The notes below the pieces were generated by a model. The model made no database searches. It saw only the letters and a list, made by a program, of their open reading frames with translations, and had not been told where the DNA came from. 64,000 nucleotides of DNA from Actinomycetes bacterium. GTDB lineage: Bacteria > Actinomycetota > Acidimicrobiia > Acidimicrobiales > Acidimicrobiaceae. The DNA is taken from assembly GCA_021819725.1 (NCBI GenBank), contig JAKAQR010000005.1, positions 1 through 64,000 of the forward strand, read 5' to 3'. Of the stretch, positions 36,787 through 45,866 are shown piece after piece (positions within the stretch are counted from its first letter, which is position 1; each line of letters starts with the position of its first letter). A program made the translations under genes and the position numbers.

Positions 36787-38391
36787 TCACTGCCCTATCT
36801 TGCCAAGGGATCGCTCAAGCGCCAGAGGAACCTGATCGGCCTTCTCGACCATGGCGGCGATATGTCCATCTGGGCGAATCACGATATGCACCGGCTTTTC
36901 GCCAAGATCCAGCGCGCGCCGAAGGGTACGGCTTGGATCGATAGCACTGAGATCGGCAACGGCGATCGGCACCTCCTTGGGGATCTTCACCTCGCTTAGA
37001 TCCTCACTGAGGACGGTGAAGCCATGGTGGACCAGTTGACGTAAGCGCTGGTGTGGCTCCCCACGATGGGATGATCCAAAGGGAACCTGAATTTCTTGAT
37101 CGGGAAGTACGGTACCCGGAACTGGATCGACCGGCAATCCCCGCTGGGGACGACCACGAAACTGACGATCTGGCGATGGCGTCGTCAACGGCGAATCCAC
37201 ATACCAGAAGGGTTCATAGAGCCGACCCGAATCGACGTTGGCGATCGCATCAGCCGCCCCTGCGGCTGCAGCTTGGAGCAGATGCACCCTTCGCTGTCGA
37301 TCCGCATCGGTCTGGGGAACCAGAAATCGCATCGTCGCTGATGTCACCTCCAGGTTCTCCAGAGCGGCCGCGCGGCGTTCAAGCTCGTAGGAGTCGAGCA
37401 GCCGCCGATCAGCGAACCCACGCACTACCATCGCAAGCTTCCATGCAAGATTCTCAACATCGTGAACTCCGCTGTTGAGGCCTCGAGCCCCAAAAGGAGC
37501 AAAGACATGCGCAAAATCTCCCGCCAAAAAGACAGAACCAACACGGAACCGCGAGGCTACCCGACCTTGAAAGCGATAGACCGATCTCCACGCCAACTGG
37601 TATGGCTGTTGGCCAACGATCTCGTGGATACGGGCATCGAGTCCACCTGAAGCCTCCTCCTGGCATAGATCAAAATCCTCGGGGACCTGCCAGTCGATAC
37701 GCCATATACTGTCGGGTTGTTCATGAATCAGAACCTGACGGCCCCGGTTCCAGTCTGGATCAAAGTGAAACCGACGCTCACCTCGCTGGTCAGCTAGGTC
37801 AGCCTTGATGTCACAGATCAAGAAAAGATCGTCAAAGGAGTGGCCTGGAAAATCGACTCCGAGTTGCTCGCGTAGATGCTCGGAGTGGAGCCCGCAACAG
37901 GCAATAGCGAATCGACTCTTGATGAGCTGAGTTCCTTGCTCGGTGGCAACCTCCATCACCACACCGTGATCGTCGCTAGTGATCTTTTGAACGGTGGCGC
38001 CGCCCTCTATCTCAATCAATGGATGTACCTCGATAAGGCCGAGGAGCACCTCTTCGACTTCGGCCTGCGAGACATTGACGAAAGGAGGAAGAAGCGAGGA
38101 GCCACGATCCTTGAGTTCAACGGCAAAAATCTCTTTACCCTGGTAGTACGTGCGACTAGTCGACCAGGTAATGCCACGACGCGCCAAGACCCCAGCCCCG
38201 ATCGCATCCCAGGTGTCGAGCACTTCACGCTGCTGGCAAATAGCACGAGACCCCACGCGATTCCGCTGTGGTTGTGCCTCGAGGATCTTGACCCGTAATC
38301 CCCACTGTGCACACAGCAGGGCTGCAGTCTGCCCCACCGGGCCTCCCCCGATGACGACGATATCAGGGGTCAGCTCTGTAGTTGGTCCCAT
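36787..38391 (-). CDS. FAD-dependent aromatic hydroxylase (MhpA/PheA type)
   Basis: This 534-residue flavoprotein monooxygenase has the Rossmann GxGxxG (IGGGPVGQTAALLC), the DG-like stretch near residue 160 and the second FAD motif VFLAGDFAHVFAPFGARGLN, then LAWKLAMVVRG. A C-terminal thioredoxin-like extension (about 400-534) is typical of phenol/3-(3-hydroxyphenyl)propionate hydroxylases. Its start overlaps the end of the MBL gene by 22 bases in an operon with hmgA. I infer that it hydroxylates an aromatic acid to feed the homogentisate route; the substrate is unknown. Confidence 0.8.
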   Translation of the reverse strand: MGPTTELTPDIVVIGGGPVGQTAALLCAQWGLRVKILEAQPQRNRVGSRAICQQREVLDTWDAIGAGVLARRGITWSTSRTYYQGKEIFAVELKDRGSSLLPPFVNVSQAEVEEVLLGLIEVHPLIEIEGGATVQKITSDDHGVVMEVATEQGTQLIKSRFAIACCGLHSEHLREQLGVDFPGHSFDDLFLICDIKADLADQRGERRFHFDPDWNRGRQVLIHEQPDSIWRIDWQVPEDFDLCQEEASGGLDARIHEIVGQQPYQLAWRSVYRFQGRVASRFRVGSVFLAGDFAHVFAPFGARGLNSGVHDVENLAWKLAMVVRGFADRRLLDSYELERRAAALENLEVTSATMRFLVPQTDADRQRRVHLLQAAAAGAADAIANVDSGRLYEPFWYVDSPLTTPSPDRQFRGRPQRGLPVDPVPGTVLPDQEIQVPFGSSHRGEPHQRLRQLVHHGFTVLSEDLSEVKIPKEVPIAVADLSAIDPSRTLRRALDLGEKPVHIVIRPDGHIAAMVEKADQVPLALERSLGKIGQ

Positions 38392-39332
38392 ACCTCACGA
38401 TCCCTTATCGCCGTCCAGATCACCGGGTGCTCAACCCCTCGCAACTCGTCAAAGACACGGGCCACATCAAAGGGTATCGTGTGTTCAAAGATCGGCCATT
38501 GCCCATAGACGGGGTTGAGTGCTTGGTAACACGCCTCGAAGGCCTCCTTCAGACTCCCCCCACGGTCAACCACTTGCTTTGTCTGACTCAGCAGCGTCAC
38601 CAGGAACATCCGCGATTGCTCGATGGCGGCTTGAACCTCAGCTTGACCGTGAACGACCTTACCCCTGCCACCGACCAGGTGCTCTGCGCCAAGGGCAGCG
38701 ACATTGTCAAGTGTGGTACTTGCCCACTCCTGGTGATAGGCATCGCCGGTATAGAGCGCGGCCTCTGCCTCCACCAGATCCCCAGCGAAGAGTGTCTTGC
38801 TCTCTGGATGCCAGACGACGATGTCGCCGCGCGTGTGTCCCCGTCCAAGGTAGAACAGCTCGATGTGCCCATAACGTGGGCCAAGCTCAATCGTTAAACG
38901 ATCCGCAAAGGTCATCGTCGGGTGGGTGAGACTCGGAATAGAGTCCGGTTCTTCAAAAAGGCGCGGCATCCTTGCGAACTCGCTCTCCCAATCCCGGCGT
39001 CCACGCTCCGCAATGAGCTCGGCCGTATTCTGGTGAGCGACGATGGCGGTTGCCGCAAAGGCGGAAGCCCCAAGGACGCGCACCGCATGATAGTGCGATA
39101 GCACCAAATACCGCACAGGTTTGGTCGTCACCTCGCGCAGTCGCTCGAGCCAGCGGCGGGCTGCAACTGGCGTCGCGCGCGCCTCAATGCAGACGAGGAA
39201 ATCCTCACCCTCGATAGCTCCAACGTTGGGGTCCCCTTGCGCACTCATTGCAAAGACCCCGGGAACGATCGTCTCAAATCTCTCCTGTTTCGGACTGAGA
39301 TCCGCTGACGATGCAAATGGTTTACTGGTCAT
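38370..39332 (-). CDS. MBL-fold protein with a degenerate metal motif, in the hmgA operon
   Basis: This 320-residue protein has the MBL fold: an N-terminal beta pattern, SHYHAVRVLGASAFAATAIV where HxHxDH is expected, GHTRGDIVVWHPES and LFAGDLVEAEAALY. The second-site Asp and His of HxHxDH are Val and Arg, so at most one metal would be held in the usual way. The C-terminal about 90 residues are helical, as in SDSA/aryl-hydrolase relatives. I chose the ATG at 39332 because AGAGGTG precedes it; 39347 is an alternative. It lies between hmgA and the hydroxylase, suggesting a linked but unknown step. Confidence 0.7.
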   Translation of the reverse strand: MTSKPFASSADLSPKQERFETIVPGVFAMSAQGDPNVGAIEGEDFLVCIEARATPVAARRWLERLREVTTKPVRYLVLSHYHAVRVLGASAFAATAIVAHQNTAELIAERGRRDWESEFARMPRLFEEPDSIPSLTHPTMTFADRLTIELGPRYGHIELFYLGRGHTRGDIVVWHPESKTLFAGDLVEAEAALYTGDAYHQEWASTTLDNVAALGAEHLVGGRGKVVHGQAEVQAAIEQSRMFLVTLLSQTKQVVDRGGSLKEAFEACYQALNPVYGQWPIFEHTIPFDVARVFDELRGVEHPVIWTAIRDREVWDQLQS

Positions 39333-39452
39333 CTCATCACCTCTCATTATTCACAACTATCTTGACCCGCACTCGACATGCTCTTCTCTCGGCCGACGCC
39401 GACACCGACAGTGACGTCATCGACGACGGCGGCATCCAAGGCCGCCCACCCT

Positions 39453-40649
39453 CTAGGTATCCGGGGATGCCAACTCGGTCGCTCCGTGTCGCTTCGACCA
39501 TGACCAGGGGTAGTTCGGGTCTTCAATCGCTGCGCTCGCTAGTCCGAGTTCGAGGGGAGCAAAAGTGTCGACCATGACCGCCCACTCCTTCGTTCCCGGC
39601 TTCCCAAGCGCCGCCTCGACCGATCCAGGTTGGGGTCCGTGGATGAATCCGGCCGGATGCAAGGAGATCGAACCGGCCTCAATGCCCGACCCTTTGCGTG
39701 ACATAAAATCTCCATCAACATAGAAGAGCACCTCGTCGCTGTCGACATTGGCGTGGTTGTAGGGCACGGGGATACTCTCTGGATCGAAATCAAAAGGACG
39801 TGGGGCAAAGCTGCAGATGACAAAGCCTGGGCCTTCGAAGGTCTGATGCACGGGTGGTGGCGCGTGGAAACGCTTCACGATCGGCTCGAAGTCCTCCATG
39901 TTAAAGACAAAGGGATAGAGACAACCGTCCCAACCGATGACATCGAAGGGGTGGTGCGCATAGACGTAACGGGTGAGGGCGGCTCGGGTTTTTACCAACA
40001 CCTCCACATCGTCGCCATCGACAAGACAGAGTTCACTCGGTGTCCGAAGGTCGCGCTCCGAGAAGGGTGCAGACTCGAGCAGTTGTCCTCGTTTGGAGAG
40101 GTAGCGACTTGGAAACTCGATGTGGCCGCTCGCCTCAATCACCAGCAGCTCCATGCAACGATCACCCTCGGGAACCACGCGATAGGTGCACGACGCCGGG
40201 ATCACAACATAATCGCGTTCTCGTACCTCGAGACGTCCAAAAACCGTCTCCACATGCCCCCGTCCGGCCTGCACAAAGAGGCACTCGTCTCCCATCGCGT
40301 TGCGATACAACGGCGTTGGCTGCTCTACGATGCCATAGGAGAGTCGAACATCACGGTTGCCCAAGAGAAGATGGCGTCCAAGCGGAGCGGGTGGTGGTTG
40401 GCTCCCCAACTTGGGGGTCAGGTAGTGCCGAGGGAGCAGAGGAGTATTGGGGAAGAGTTCCTCCTCATCAGTCATGAGCGCCTCTGCATCGACGATCGCG
40501 GTCGGCATCCCTACGTGATAGAGCAGCGCCGACTCCGCAGCAAAACCCTCATTCCCCATCAGCTCTTCGGCGACCAGCGCACCATCCGCTCCTCGAAGCA
40601 CTTGGTGGCGTTTGCGTGGGGTCTCGCCCATGCGTTGGTAAAACGGCAT
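39453..40649 (-). CDS. hmgA: Homogentisate 1,2-dioxygenase
   Basis: HmgA opens homogentisate to maleylacetoacetate using Fe(II) and O2. The 398-residue cupin-type protein has the iron-site pattern YNHANVDSDEVLFYVDGDFM (His and Glu) and LHPAGFIHGPQPG (His), preceded by FDVIGWDGCLYPFVFNMEDF. It is of the shorter bacterial form; the eukaryotic enzyme is about 445 residues. GGGGAGG lies six bases before the ATG. It is divergent from fahA across 96 bp, and is the first gene of hmgA-MBL-hydroxylase. Confidence 0.9.
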   Translation of the reverse strand: MPFYQRMGETPRKRHQVLRGADGALVAEELMGNEGFAAESALLYHVGMPTAIVDAEALMTDEEELFPNTPLLPRHYLTPKLGSQPPPAPLGRHLLLGNRDVRLSYGIVEQPTPLYRNAMGDECLFVQAGRGHVETVFGRLEVRERDYVVIPASCTYRVVPEGDRCMELLVIEASGHIEFPSRYLSKRGQLLESAPFSERDLRTPSELCLVDGDDVEVLVKTRAALTRYVYAHHPFDVIGWDGCLYPFVFNMEDFEPIVKRFHAPPPVHQTFEGPGFVICSFAPRPFDFDPESIPVPYNHANVDSDEVLFYVDGDFMSRKGSGIEAGSISLHPAGFIHGPQPGSVEAALGKPGTKEWAVMVDTFAPLELGLASAAIEDPNYPWSWSKRHGATELASPDT

Positions 40650-40745
40650 CCTCTACCTCCCCTCGACAACTCCCTATCGTAGTCTTCTCCTCCGCTCCTT
40701 CTCAACTTCGACGCCGGCCACTGTCCTGGCTAGGATAGGTTCCCT

Positions 40746-41948
40746 ATGGCCTACGACCTTGACCTTGATCCAATGAATGGTTTTGGAATCGATCACCTAC
40801 CGCTCGGAATCGCGCTGGGTGCCAAACCCAATGAGGGTCACGTGGTCACCCGAATCGACAACCACGCCCTCGATCTCGCTCAACTCGCCGATGACGGGTT
40901 CGACCTTGGGCTCGAACCCCATGTGCTCCACGATCAACACCTCAATGCCCTCTTGGGCCTAGGGCACGAGACGATGGCTATGCTTCGAGAACGGGTTGCA
41001 GACCTGCTCACCGGAGATCCAAGCGATCGTCGCATGGTCGCTGCTCTGCAACCTGTTGCTGGGGTGCAACTTGGCCTCCCGATCGCCATCACCAACTACG
41101 TCGATTTTTATTCATCTCTCCACCATGCGACCAACCTTGGTCGTCTCTTTCGGCCTAATGGCGATCCACTCACACCAAACTGGCGCCATCTGCCGATTGG
41201 CTACCACGGCCGTAGTTCCACCGTCGTTGTCAGTGGCACACCACTGTGCCGCCCCCAGGGTCTGCGACTCATCGACGGGGAGCCAGTCTTTGGCCCCTCC
41301 ACCCGGCTCGACATCGAGGCCGAAGTAGGTTTTGTCATCGGAAGAGCTTCACGGCTTGGCACGAGCATCACCACCTCCGAGTTTTTTGACTACGTCGCTG
41401 GCGTTGTGTTGGTCAACGACTGGAGTGCGCGTGACATCCAGAGCTTCGAGTCTGTCCCACTCGGCCCCTTTCTCGGCAAGTCCTTCCTCACCAGCATCAG
41501 TGCGTGGGTCACACCACTCGAGGCACTGGCACAGGCACGCACCACGCCGACCGCACAGGATCCGACCCCCGCACCCTATCTCATCGATAACGACCCATGG
41601 AATCTTGCTCTCGATCTTGCGATCGAACTCAACGGGTCAGTCCTTTCTCGCCCACCATTCGCCAGCACCTACTGGACACCGGGTCAACAACTCGCCCACC
41701 AAACCGTCAACGGGGCCGATGTGCGCGTTGGCGACCTATTTGCCTCGGGCACCGTCTCCGGTCCAGCTCGCGATCAGTTCGGCTCCCTGATCGAACTCAC
41801 CGACGGCGGCACGAGGCCACTCACCCTCAGCGACGGAACCAACCGTAGCTTCCTCGAGGATGGGGACACGGTCGTTATCCGAGCGAGTGCACCTTCTCCG
41901 AACGGCGGTCGCCTCCAGTTGGGAGAGGTGAGTGGAACGGTCCGGTGA
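40746..41948 (+). CDS. fahA: Fumarylacetoacetase
   Basis: FahA cleaves fumarylacetoacetate to fumarate and acetoacetate, the last step of tyrosine/homogentisate breakdown. The 400-residue protein has an N-terminal SH3-like part and a C-terminal FAH fold with YVDFYSSLHHATNLGRLFRP, LPIGYHGRSSTVV (catalytic His), LDIEAEVGFVIG (metal Glu residues) and VLVNDWSARDIQ (metal Asp). No maleylacetoacetate isomerase or 4-hydroxyphenylpyruvate dioxygenase gene is present in this window. Confidence 0.92.
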   Translation: MAYDLDLDPMNGFGIDHLPLGIALGAKPNEGHVVTRIDNHALDLAQLADDGFDLGLEPHVLHDQHLNALLGLGHETMAMLRERVADLLTGDPSDRRMVAALQPVAGVQLGLPIAITNYVDFYSSLHHATNLGRLFRPNGDPLTPNWRHLPIGYHGRSSTVVVSGTPLCRPQGLRLIDGEPVFGPSTRLDIEAEVGFVIGRASRLGTSITTSEFFDYVAGVVLVNDWSARDIQSFESVPLGPFLGKSFLTSISAWVTPLEALAQARTTPTAQDPTPAPYLIDNDPWNLALDLAIELNGSVLSRPPFASTYWTPGQQLAHQTVNGADVRVGDLFASGTVSGPARDQFGSLIELTDGGTRPLTLSDGTNRSFLEDGDTVVIRASAPSPNGGRLQLGEVSGTVR

Positions 41949-42000
41949 ACGACGGGCCCCTTCGTCGTCGCATCGATGGGATGAATCAATAGCCAACAGA

Positions 42001-42027
42001 ACCTAGGCGCGTGCATCGGACCTAGGC
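42001..42027. repeat. Direct repeat ACCTAGGC before the corrin operon
   Basis: ACCTAGGC occurs at 42001-42008 and 42020-42027, 19 bases apart, just upstream of cobO. The palindromic CCTAGG cores could also pair as a 6-bp stem. This may be a regulator site; no B12 riboswitch fits in the 88-bp gap. Confidence 0.4.
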
Positions 42028-42036
42028 TGTGGAGCT

Positions 42037-42558
42037 ATGGAACGAAGCTCACGCCTCTTAGTCAACACTGGAGAGGGCAAAGGCAAGTCATCGGCCGCCT
42101 TCGGAGTCATGAGCCGGGGCTGGGCCCGGGGCTGGAACGTCGTTGTCATCCAGTTTGTGAAGGGCGGCAAGTGGAAGACTGGAGAGCGCAAGCTCGCCGA
42201 TCAACTAGGAATCGAGTTTCATACCCTCGGCGACGGCTTCACCTGGGAGTCCGATGATTTAGTCACTACTGCCGAGCTTGGCAAGCAAGCATGGCAACTC
42301 GCCAAAACCAAGATCGACGCGAACGCCTATGACCTGATTATTCTCGATGAACTCACCTACGCCATCACCTATGGATGGATCGAGGAGGCTCCCGTGCTGG
42401 AGACCCTGCAGAACCGGCCAGCTCGCACCAACATCGTCATCACCGGTCGTGGGGCAACGGAGGGTTTGATCGCCGTCGCCGACACGGTCACCGAGATGCG
42501 CAAGATCAAGCACGCCTATGATCAGGGGATCAAGGCCAAGAAGGGGATCGAGTACTGA
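42037..42558 (+). CDS. cobO: Cob(I)yrinic acid a,c-diamide adenosyltransferase
   Basis: CobO/BtuR adds the 5'-deoxyadenosyl group from ATP to Co(I) corrinoids. The 173-residue protein has the P-loop VNTGEGKGKSSAAFG at the N-terminus, VVIQFVKGGKWKTGE, LIILDELTYAITYGW and VITGRGA, all standard for the family. It is the first gene of a nine-gene corrin operon; its stop lies within the probable CTG start of cbiA. Confidence 0.93.
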   Translation: MERSSRLLVNTGEGKGKSSAAFGVMSRGWARGWNVVVIQFVKGGKWKTGERKLADQLGIEFHTLGDGFTWESDDLVTTAELGKQAWQLAKTKIDANAYDLIILDELTYAITYGWIEEAPVLETLQNRPARTNIVITGRGATEGLIAVADTVTEMRKIKHAYDQGIKAKKGIEY

Positions 42559-43985
42559 GCACCCGTGGGATCATCATCGCTGGTACCGCCTCCGGAGTCG
42601 GCAAGACCTCGATCACGCTTGGCCTCCTCGCTGCCCTGGGTGAACGGACGCGTGTCGGTGCCGCCAAGGTTGGTCCCGACTATATCGATCCTCATCTCCA
42701 CGCGTTGGCGATCGCGCGCCCAAGTTATAACCTCGATCCCGTGCTCACCGGAGCAGCTGGGGTCAAGGCGAGTCTCGCAAGAGCCGCGCGCAACATGGAC
42801 CTCGTGCTCGTCGAAGGGGTTATGGGGCTCTTCGATGGGACCGACCTCCCCACGCAACACCAGGCTTCCAAGCCCTCACCGCTTGGCTCTACTGCTCAAG
42901 TCGCCAAGCAGACCGCTCTGCCAGTCTTACTGATCATCGATTGTGCGCATCTTTCACAATCCGTCGCAGCTATCGCTCATGGCTATCGCTCATTCGATCC
43001 CGATGTCCGCATCGCTGGCGTCATCCTTAACCACACCAAGAGCGCCACGCACGAGGCGTTTGTCCGCGAGGCCTTGGCTCTTCGGGGTATCGAAGTACTG
43101 GGCGTCATCCCCCATGGCGGCCTTCCTGAACGACGCGCTCGCCATCTCGGACTGCTGACTGCCGAAGAAGCACCCGAGAGCACACGCGGATGGATCGACG
43201 CTCTTGGTGAGGCGGTCAAAGGCTTTCTCAACCTCGAACGGATCGTTCACCTCGCGGCACCGATCATCCCTAGCCCAGCCTCCAGTCCTTGCAGCAACCT
43301 CTTCCCAGGGCAGGATTCGTCGCTGCCACGCCCCGTCATCGCCTACTCGGAGGGTCCAGCCGCCAGTTTTATCTATCCAGAGAATCTCGAACGCCTTCGA
43401 GAGGCTGGAGCCGACATCGTCGGTTTTGACCCACGCTTTGCGTCGATTCCCGAGGAAGCGGGACTTATCTGGCTACACGGTGGGTACCCCGAGAACTACC
43501 GAGAAGAGCTCGCCGCCAACGAACCGTTCTTGGGTGCCCTACGCCAAGCAGCAGCCACACATCGACCACTCATCGCCGAGTGCGGCGGACACCTCGTGCT
43601 CGGGACTCGGCTCGAAGACAGCAAAATGGCGGGAATCCTTCCCTTTGCCTCAACCATCTCCTCCCATCTGACCCTGGGTTATCGACTGGTGCGCGCCCGT
43701 GCGTCCGACGCATTTCTCATCGCCAACGGCGATGAACTCCCGGCCCATGAGTTTCACTACGCTACCTCAACGCCGGAAGGCACGGGGTTGACGCTTACCA
43801 CTGCACGCGGGCAGTGGCAAGCTGGCTACCTGCGCTCGGCATTGCTCTCAAGCTACCTCCACTGGCATCTCGGTGCCAACGAGGGGCTTGCCGCTCGACT
43901 CGTTGCCGTTGCGGCACGGCACCAACGCCAATCGCGTGACCATCGCTCTCATCGATGGGTCGACCCTACGAGTAGGATGAGATAA
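42555..43985 (+). CDS. cbiA: Cobyrinic acid a,c-diamide synthase, apparent CTG start
   Basis: CbiA/CobB amidates the a and c side chains of cobyrinate. Translation upstream of the usual start candidates shows the full N-terminus: GIIIAGTASGVGKTSITLGL (P-loop), AAKVGPDYIDPHLHA and SYNLDP. The frame has no ATG, GTG or TTG before 42705, which would cut off the P-loop. The only reasonable start is CTG at 42555, overlapping the cobO stop as CTGA, with AAGGGG eight bases upstream. That gives 476 residues, normal for the family. The C-terminal glutamine amidotransferase has its Cys in IAECGGHLVLG. It ends in a TAATG overlap with cobM. Confidence 0.9.
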   Translation: MSTRGIIIAGTASGVGKTSITLGLLAALGERTRVGAAKVGPDYIDPHLHALAIARPSYNLDPVLTGAAGVKASLARAARNMDLVLVEGVMGLFDGTDLPTQHQASKPSPLGSTAQVAKQTALPVLLIIDCAHLSQSVAAIAHGYRSFDPDVRIAGVILNHTKSATHEAFVREALALRGIEVLGVIPHGGLPERRARHLGLLTAEEAPESTRGWIDALGEAVKGFLNLERIVHLAAPIIPSPASSPCSNLFPGQDSSLPRPVIAYSEGPAASFIYPENLERLREAGADIVGFDPRFASIPEEAGLIWLHGGYPENYREELAANEPFLGALRQAAATHRPLIAECGGHLVLGTRLEDSKMAGILPFASTISSHLTLGYRLVRARASDAFLIANGDELPAHEFHYATSTPEGTGLTLTTARGQWQAGYLRSALLSSYLHWHLGANEGLAARLVAVAARHQRQSRDHRSHRWVDPTSRMR

Positions 43986-44806
43986 TGGAGTTCATAAGCT
44001 TTGTTGGGGCGGGTCCAGGCGCGCCGGATCTCATTACGCTTCGCGGTCAAGCGCGGCTGCGCGAGGCAGACATCATCATCTGGGCTTCGTCGCTGATTCC
44101 AGAAGAGATGTTAGCCTGGGCCAGTAGCGAGGCAATCTGTATGGACTCGGCAGAGATGACCCTTGAGGACGTGCTGCTCGTCTTCGAGCAGCACCCAGAT
44201 GCACGTATCGTGCGTCTTCATTCGGGTGATCCATCCATCTACGGCGCCATCCAGGAACAGATCAGCTGGTGTGAACACCATGAGCGACCCTTCGAGATCG
44301 TTCCCGGTGTCACCTCGATCTCGGCAGCAGCAGCAGCGGTCGGCCGAGAACTAACGATCCCTGAGGTTTCTCAATCCGTCGTGACGACACGGGTCGCTAG
44401 ACGCACGTCGGCGTCCATGCCAGCGAGCGAATCACTCGCTGGCTATGCACAGCTCGGTGGGACGATCGCTGTGCTACTCTCCGGAGCCCACCCAGAGCGC
44501 GTCGCCGAAGAGCTTCTCGCCGAAGGGTCGAAGTTCAGTGCCGCTACCCCCGTTGCGGTCATCGTCCGAGCGACTTGGCCCGACGAACAGGTTGCGATGA
44601 CCACCATCGGTGATCTCGTCACGACAGTCACCGAATTGGGGGCCAAGAGGACGCTCCTTCTGCTCGTAGGCGATGTCCTCACCACCACCAACATTCGTCG
44701 ATCGCACCTCTATTCTCCTGCCTTCTCCCACCGTTTCCGGTCGCGATCGAACCCAGGGACCACCGCTGGGCGAGCAAAGCGACGAGCCAATCGGTCGGTG
44801 CGCTGA
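43985..44806 (+). CDS. cobM: Precorrin-4/cobalt-precorrin-4 C11-methyltransferase
   Basis: CobM/CbiF methylates C11 with S-adenosylmethionine. The 273-residue protein begins ISFVGAGPGAPDLITLRG, has RLHSGDPSIYGAIQEQ (the GDPxxYG SAM motif) and VPGVTSISAAAAAVG, standard for the tetrapyrrole methylase family. The last about 35 residues are basic and extend beyond the usual end. It overlaps cbiA (TAATG) and is followed after one base by the cbiD start. Confidence 0.92.
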   Translation: MEFISFVGAGPGAPDLITLRGQARLREADIIIWASSLIPEEMLAWASSEAICMDSAEMTLEDVLLVFEQHPDARIVRLHSGDPSIYGAIQEQISWCEHHERPFEIVPGVTSISAAAAAVGRELTIPEVSQSVVTTRVARRTSASMPASESLAGYAQLGGTIAVLLSGAHPERVAEELLAEGSKFSAATPVAVIVRATWPDEQVAMTTIGDLVTTVTELGAKRTLLLLVGDVLTTTNIRRSHLYSPAFSHRFRSRSNPGTTAGRAKRRANRSVR

Positions 44807-44807
44807 C

Positions 44808-45866
44808 TTGACCGAACGACTGCGTTCGGGCTTCACGACGGGGTCCTGTGCTGCGGCGGCAGCGAAGGCGGCGACGGTTGGTGCGCTCACGGGTCATGTA
44901 CCCACTTCCGTAGAGATTCGTCTGCCCAAGGGCCAACTTGTCACCTTTGACGTCGAAGTCGATGAAGCTGGCAGGGCGGTGGTGATCAAAGATGCGGGGG
45001 ACGACCCGGACTGCACAAACGGTGCCCACATCACCGCTTCCGTGCGACTGATCGACGGGGATGAGGTCCTCATCCAGGGTGGGTCAGGAGTCGGTACCGT
45101 CACCAAAGACGGACTCGGTCTTCCTGTCGGCGGCCCAGCGATCAACCCCGTTCCACGTCGCATGATCACCGAAGCGGTTCGCTCGGTTACCGAGCATGGC
45201 ATCGAGGTCACCATCTCAGTACCCGGCGGCCAAGAGATGGCACTGGCCACCACCAACGATCGCCTTGGTATTCTCGGTGGGATCTCGATCCTCGGCACAA
45301 CGGGCATCGTCAAACCCTTCTCGACCGCCGCCTATCGCGCCAGCATCGTCCAACAGATCGACGTGGCGGCAGCGAATGGACAATCACACATCGTGCTCGT
45401 CACCGGTTCCCGAACGGAGAGTGCAGCGGGCAGAATCTTCCCTCAACTCGACCCCGTCGCCATCGTCGAAGTGGGTGACTACACCGGCGTCGCCATCAAG
45501 CGAGCAGCCTCCCATCAGCCTGAGCGCATCACCTGGGTAGGTATGGCTGGCAAGGTCGCCAAACTTGCTCAGGGTCTACTCATGACCCATTTTCATCGCG
45601 CAAACGTCGATACCAAGTTGCTCGAAACAGTTGCCCGGGATGCCGGAGCCAGCGAAACGCTGATCGCTGCCGCGACGGCGACCGCTACCGCTCGGCACTT
45701 CTACGAGTGCTGCCAACGTGAGGGGGACCTGCGACCCCTCATTGCCTTGACAGAGTTGGCGGCAGCGACCTGTTTCGAGGCGGCAGGTAGCCGCATCCCG
45801 ATCGAGGTGCTGATGGTGGACTTTGACTCCCTGGAGGTCGTCGCCGCTCATAGACTGGCACCGTGA
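44808..45866 (+). CDS. cbiD: Cobalt-precorrin-5B C1-methyltransferase
   Basis: CbiD methylates C1 in the cobalt-early pathway. I place the start at TTG 44808, one base after the cobM stop, giving 352 residues that begin LTERLRSGFTTGSCAAAAAK, as CbiD proteins do. A longer frame from 44673 runs antiparallel to no family sequence and lies wholly inside cobM. Further family marks are DDPDCTNGAHITA, GSGVGTVTKDGLGLPVG and AINPVPRRMI. CbiD is a marker of cobalt-early synthesis. Confidence 0.9.
   Translation: MTERLRSGFTTGSCAAAAAKAATVGALTGHVPTSVEIRLPKGQLVTFDVEVDEAGRAVVIKDAGDDPDCTNGAHITASVRLIDGDEVLIQGGSGVGTVTKDGLGLPVGGPAINPVPRRMITEAVRSVTEHGIEVTISVPGGQEMALATTNDRLGILGGISILGTTGIVKPFSTAAYRASIVQQIDVAAANGQSHIVLVTGSRTESAAGRIFPQLDPVAIVEVGDYTGVAIKRAASHQPERITWVGMAGKVAKLAQGLLMTHFHRANVDTKLLETVARDAGASETLIAAATATATARHFYECCQREGDLRPLIALTELAAATCFEAAGSRIPIEVLMVDFDSLEVVAAHRLAP

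Noticed and set aside
39753..40682. 309-residue frame opposite hmgA
   Set aside because: Antisense shadow of a clear homogentisate dioxygenase gene; no RBS and no motifs.
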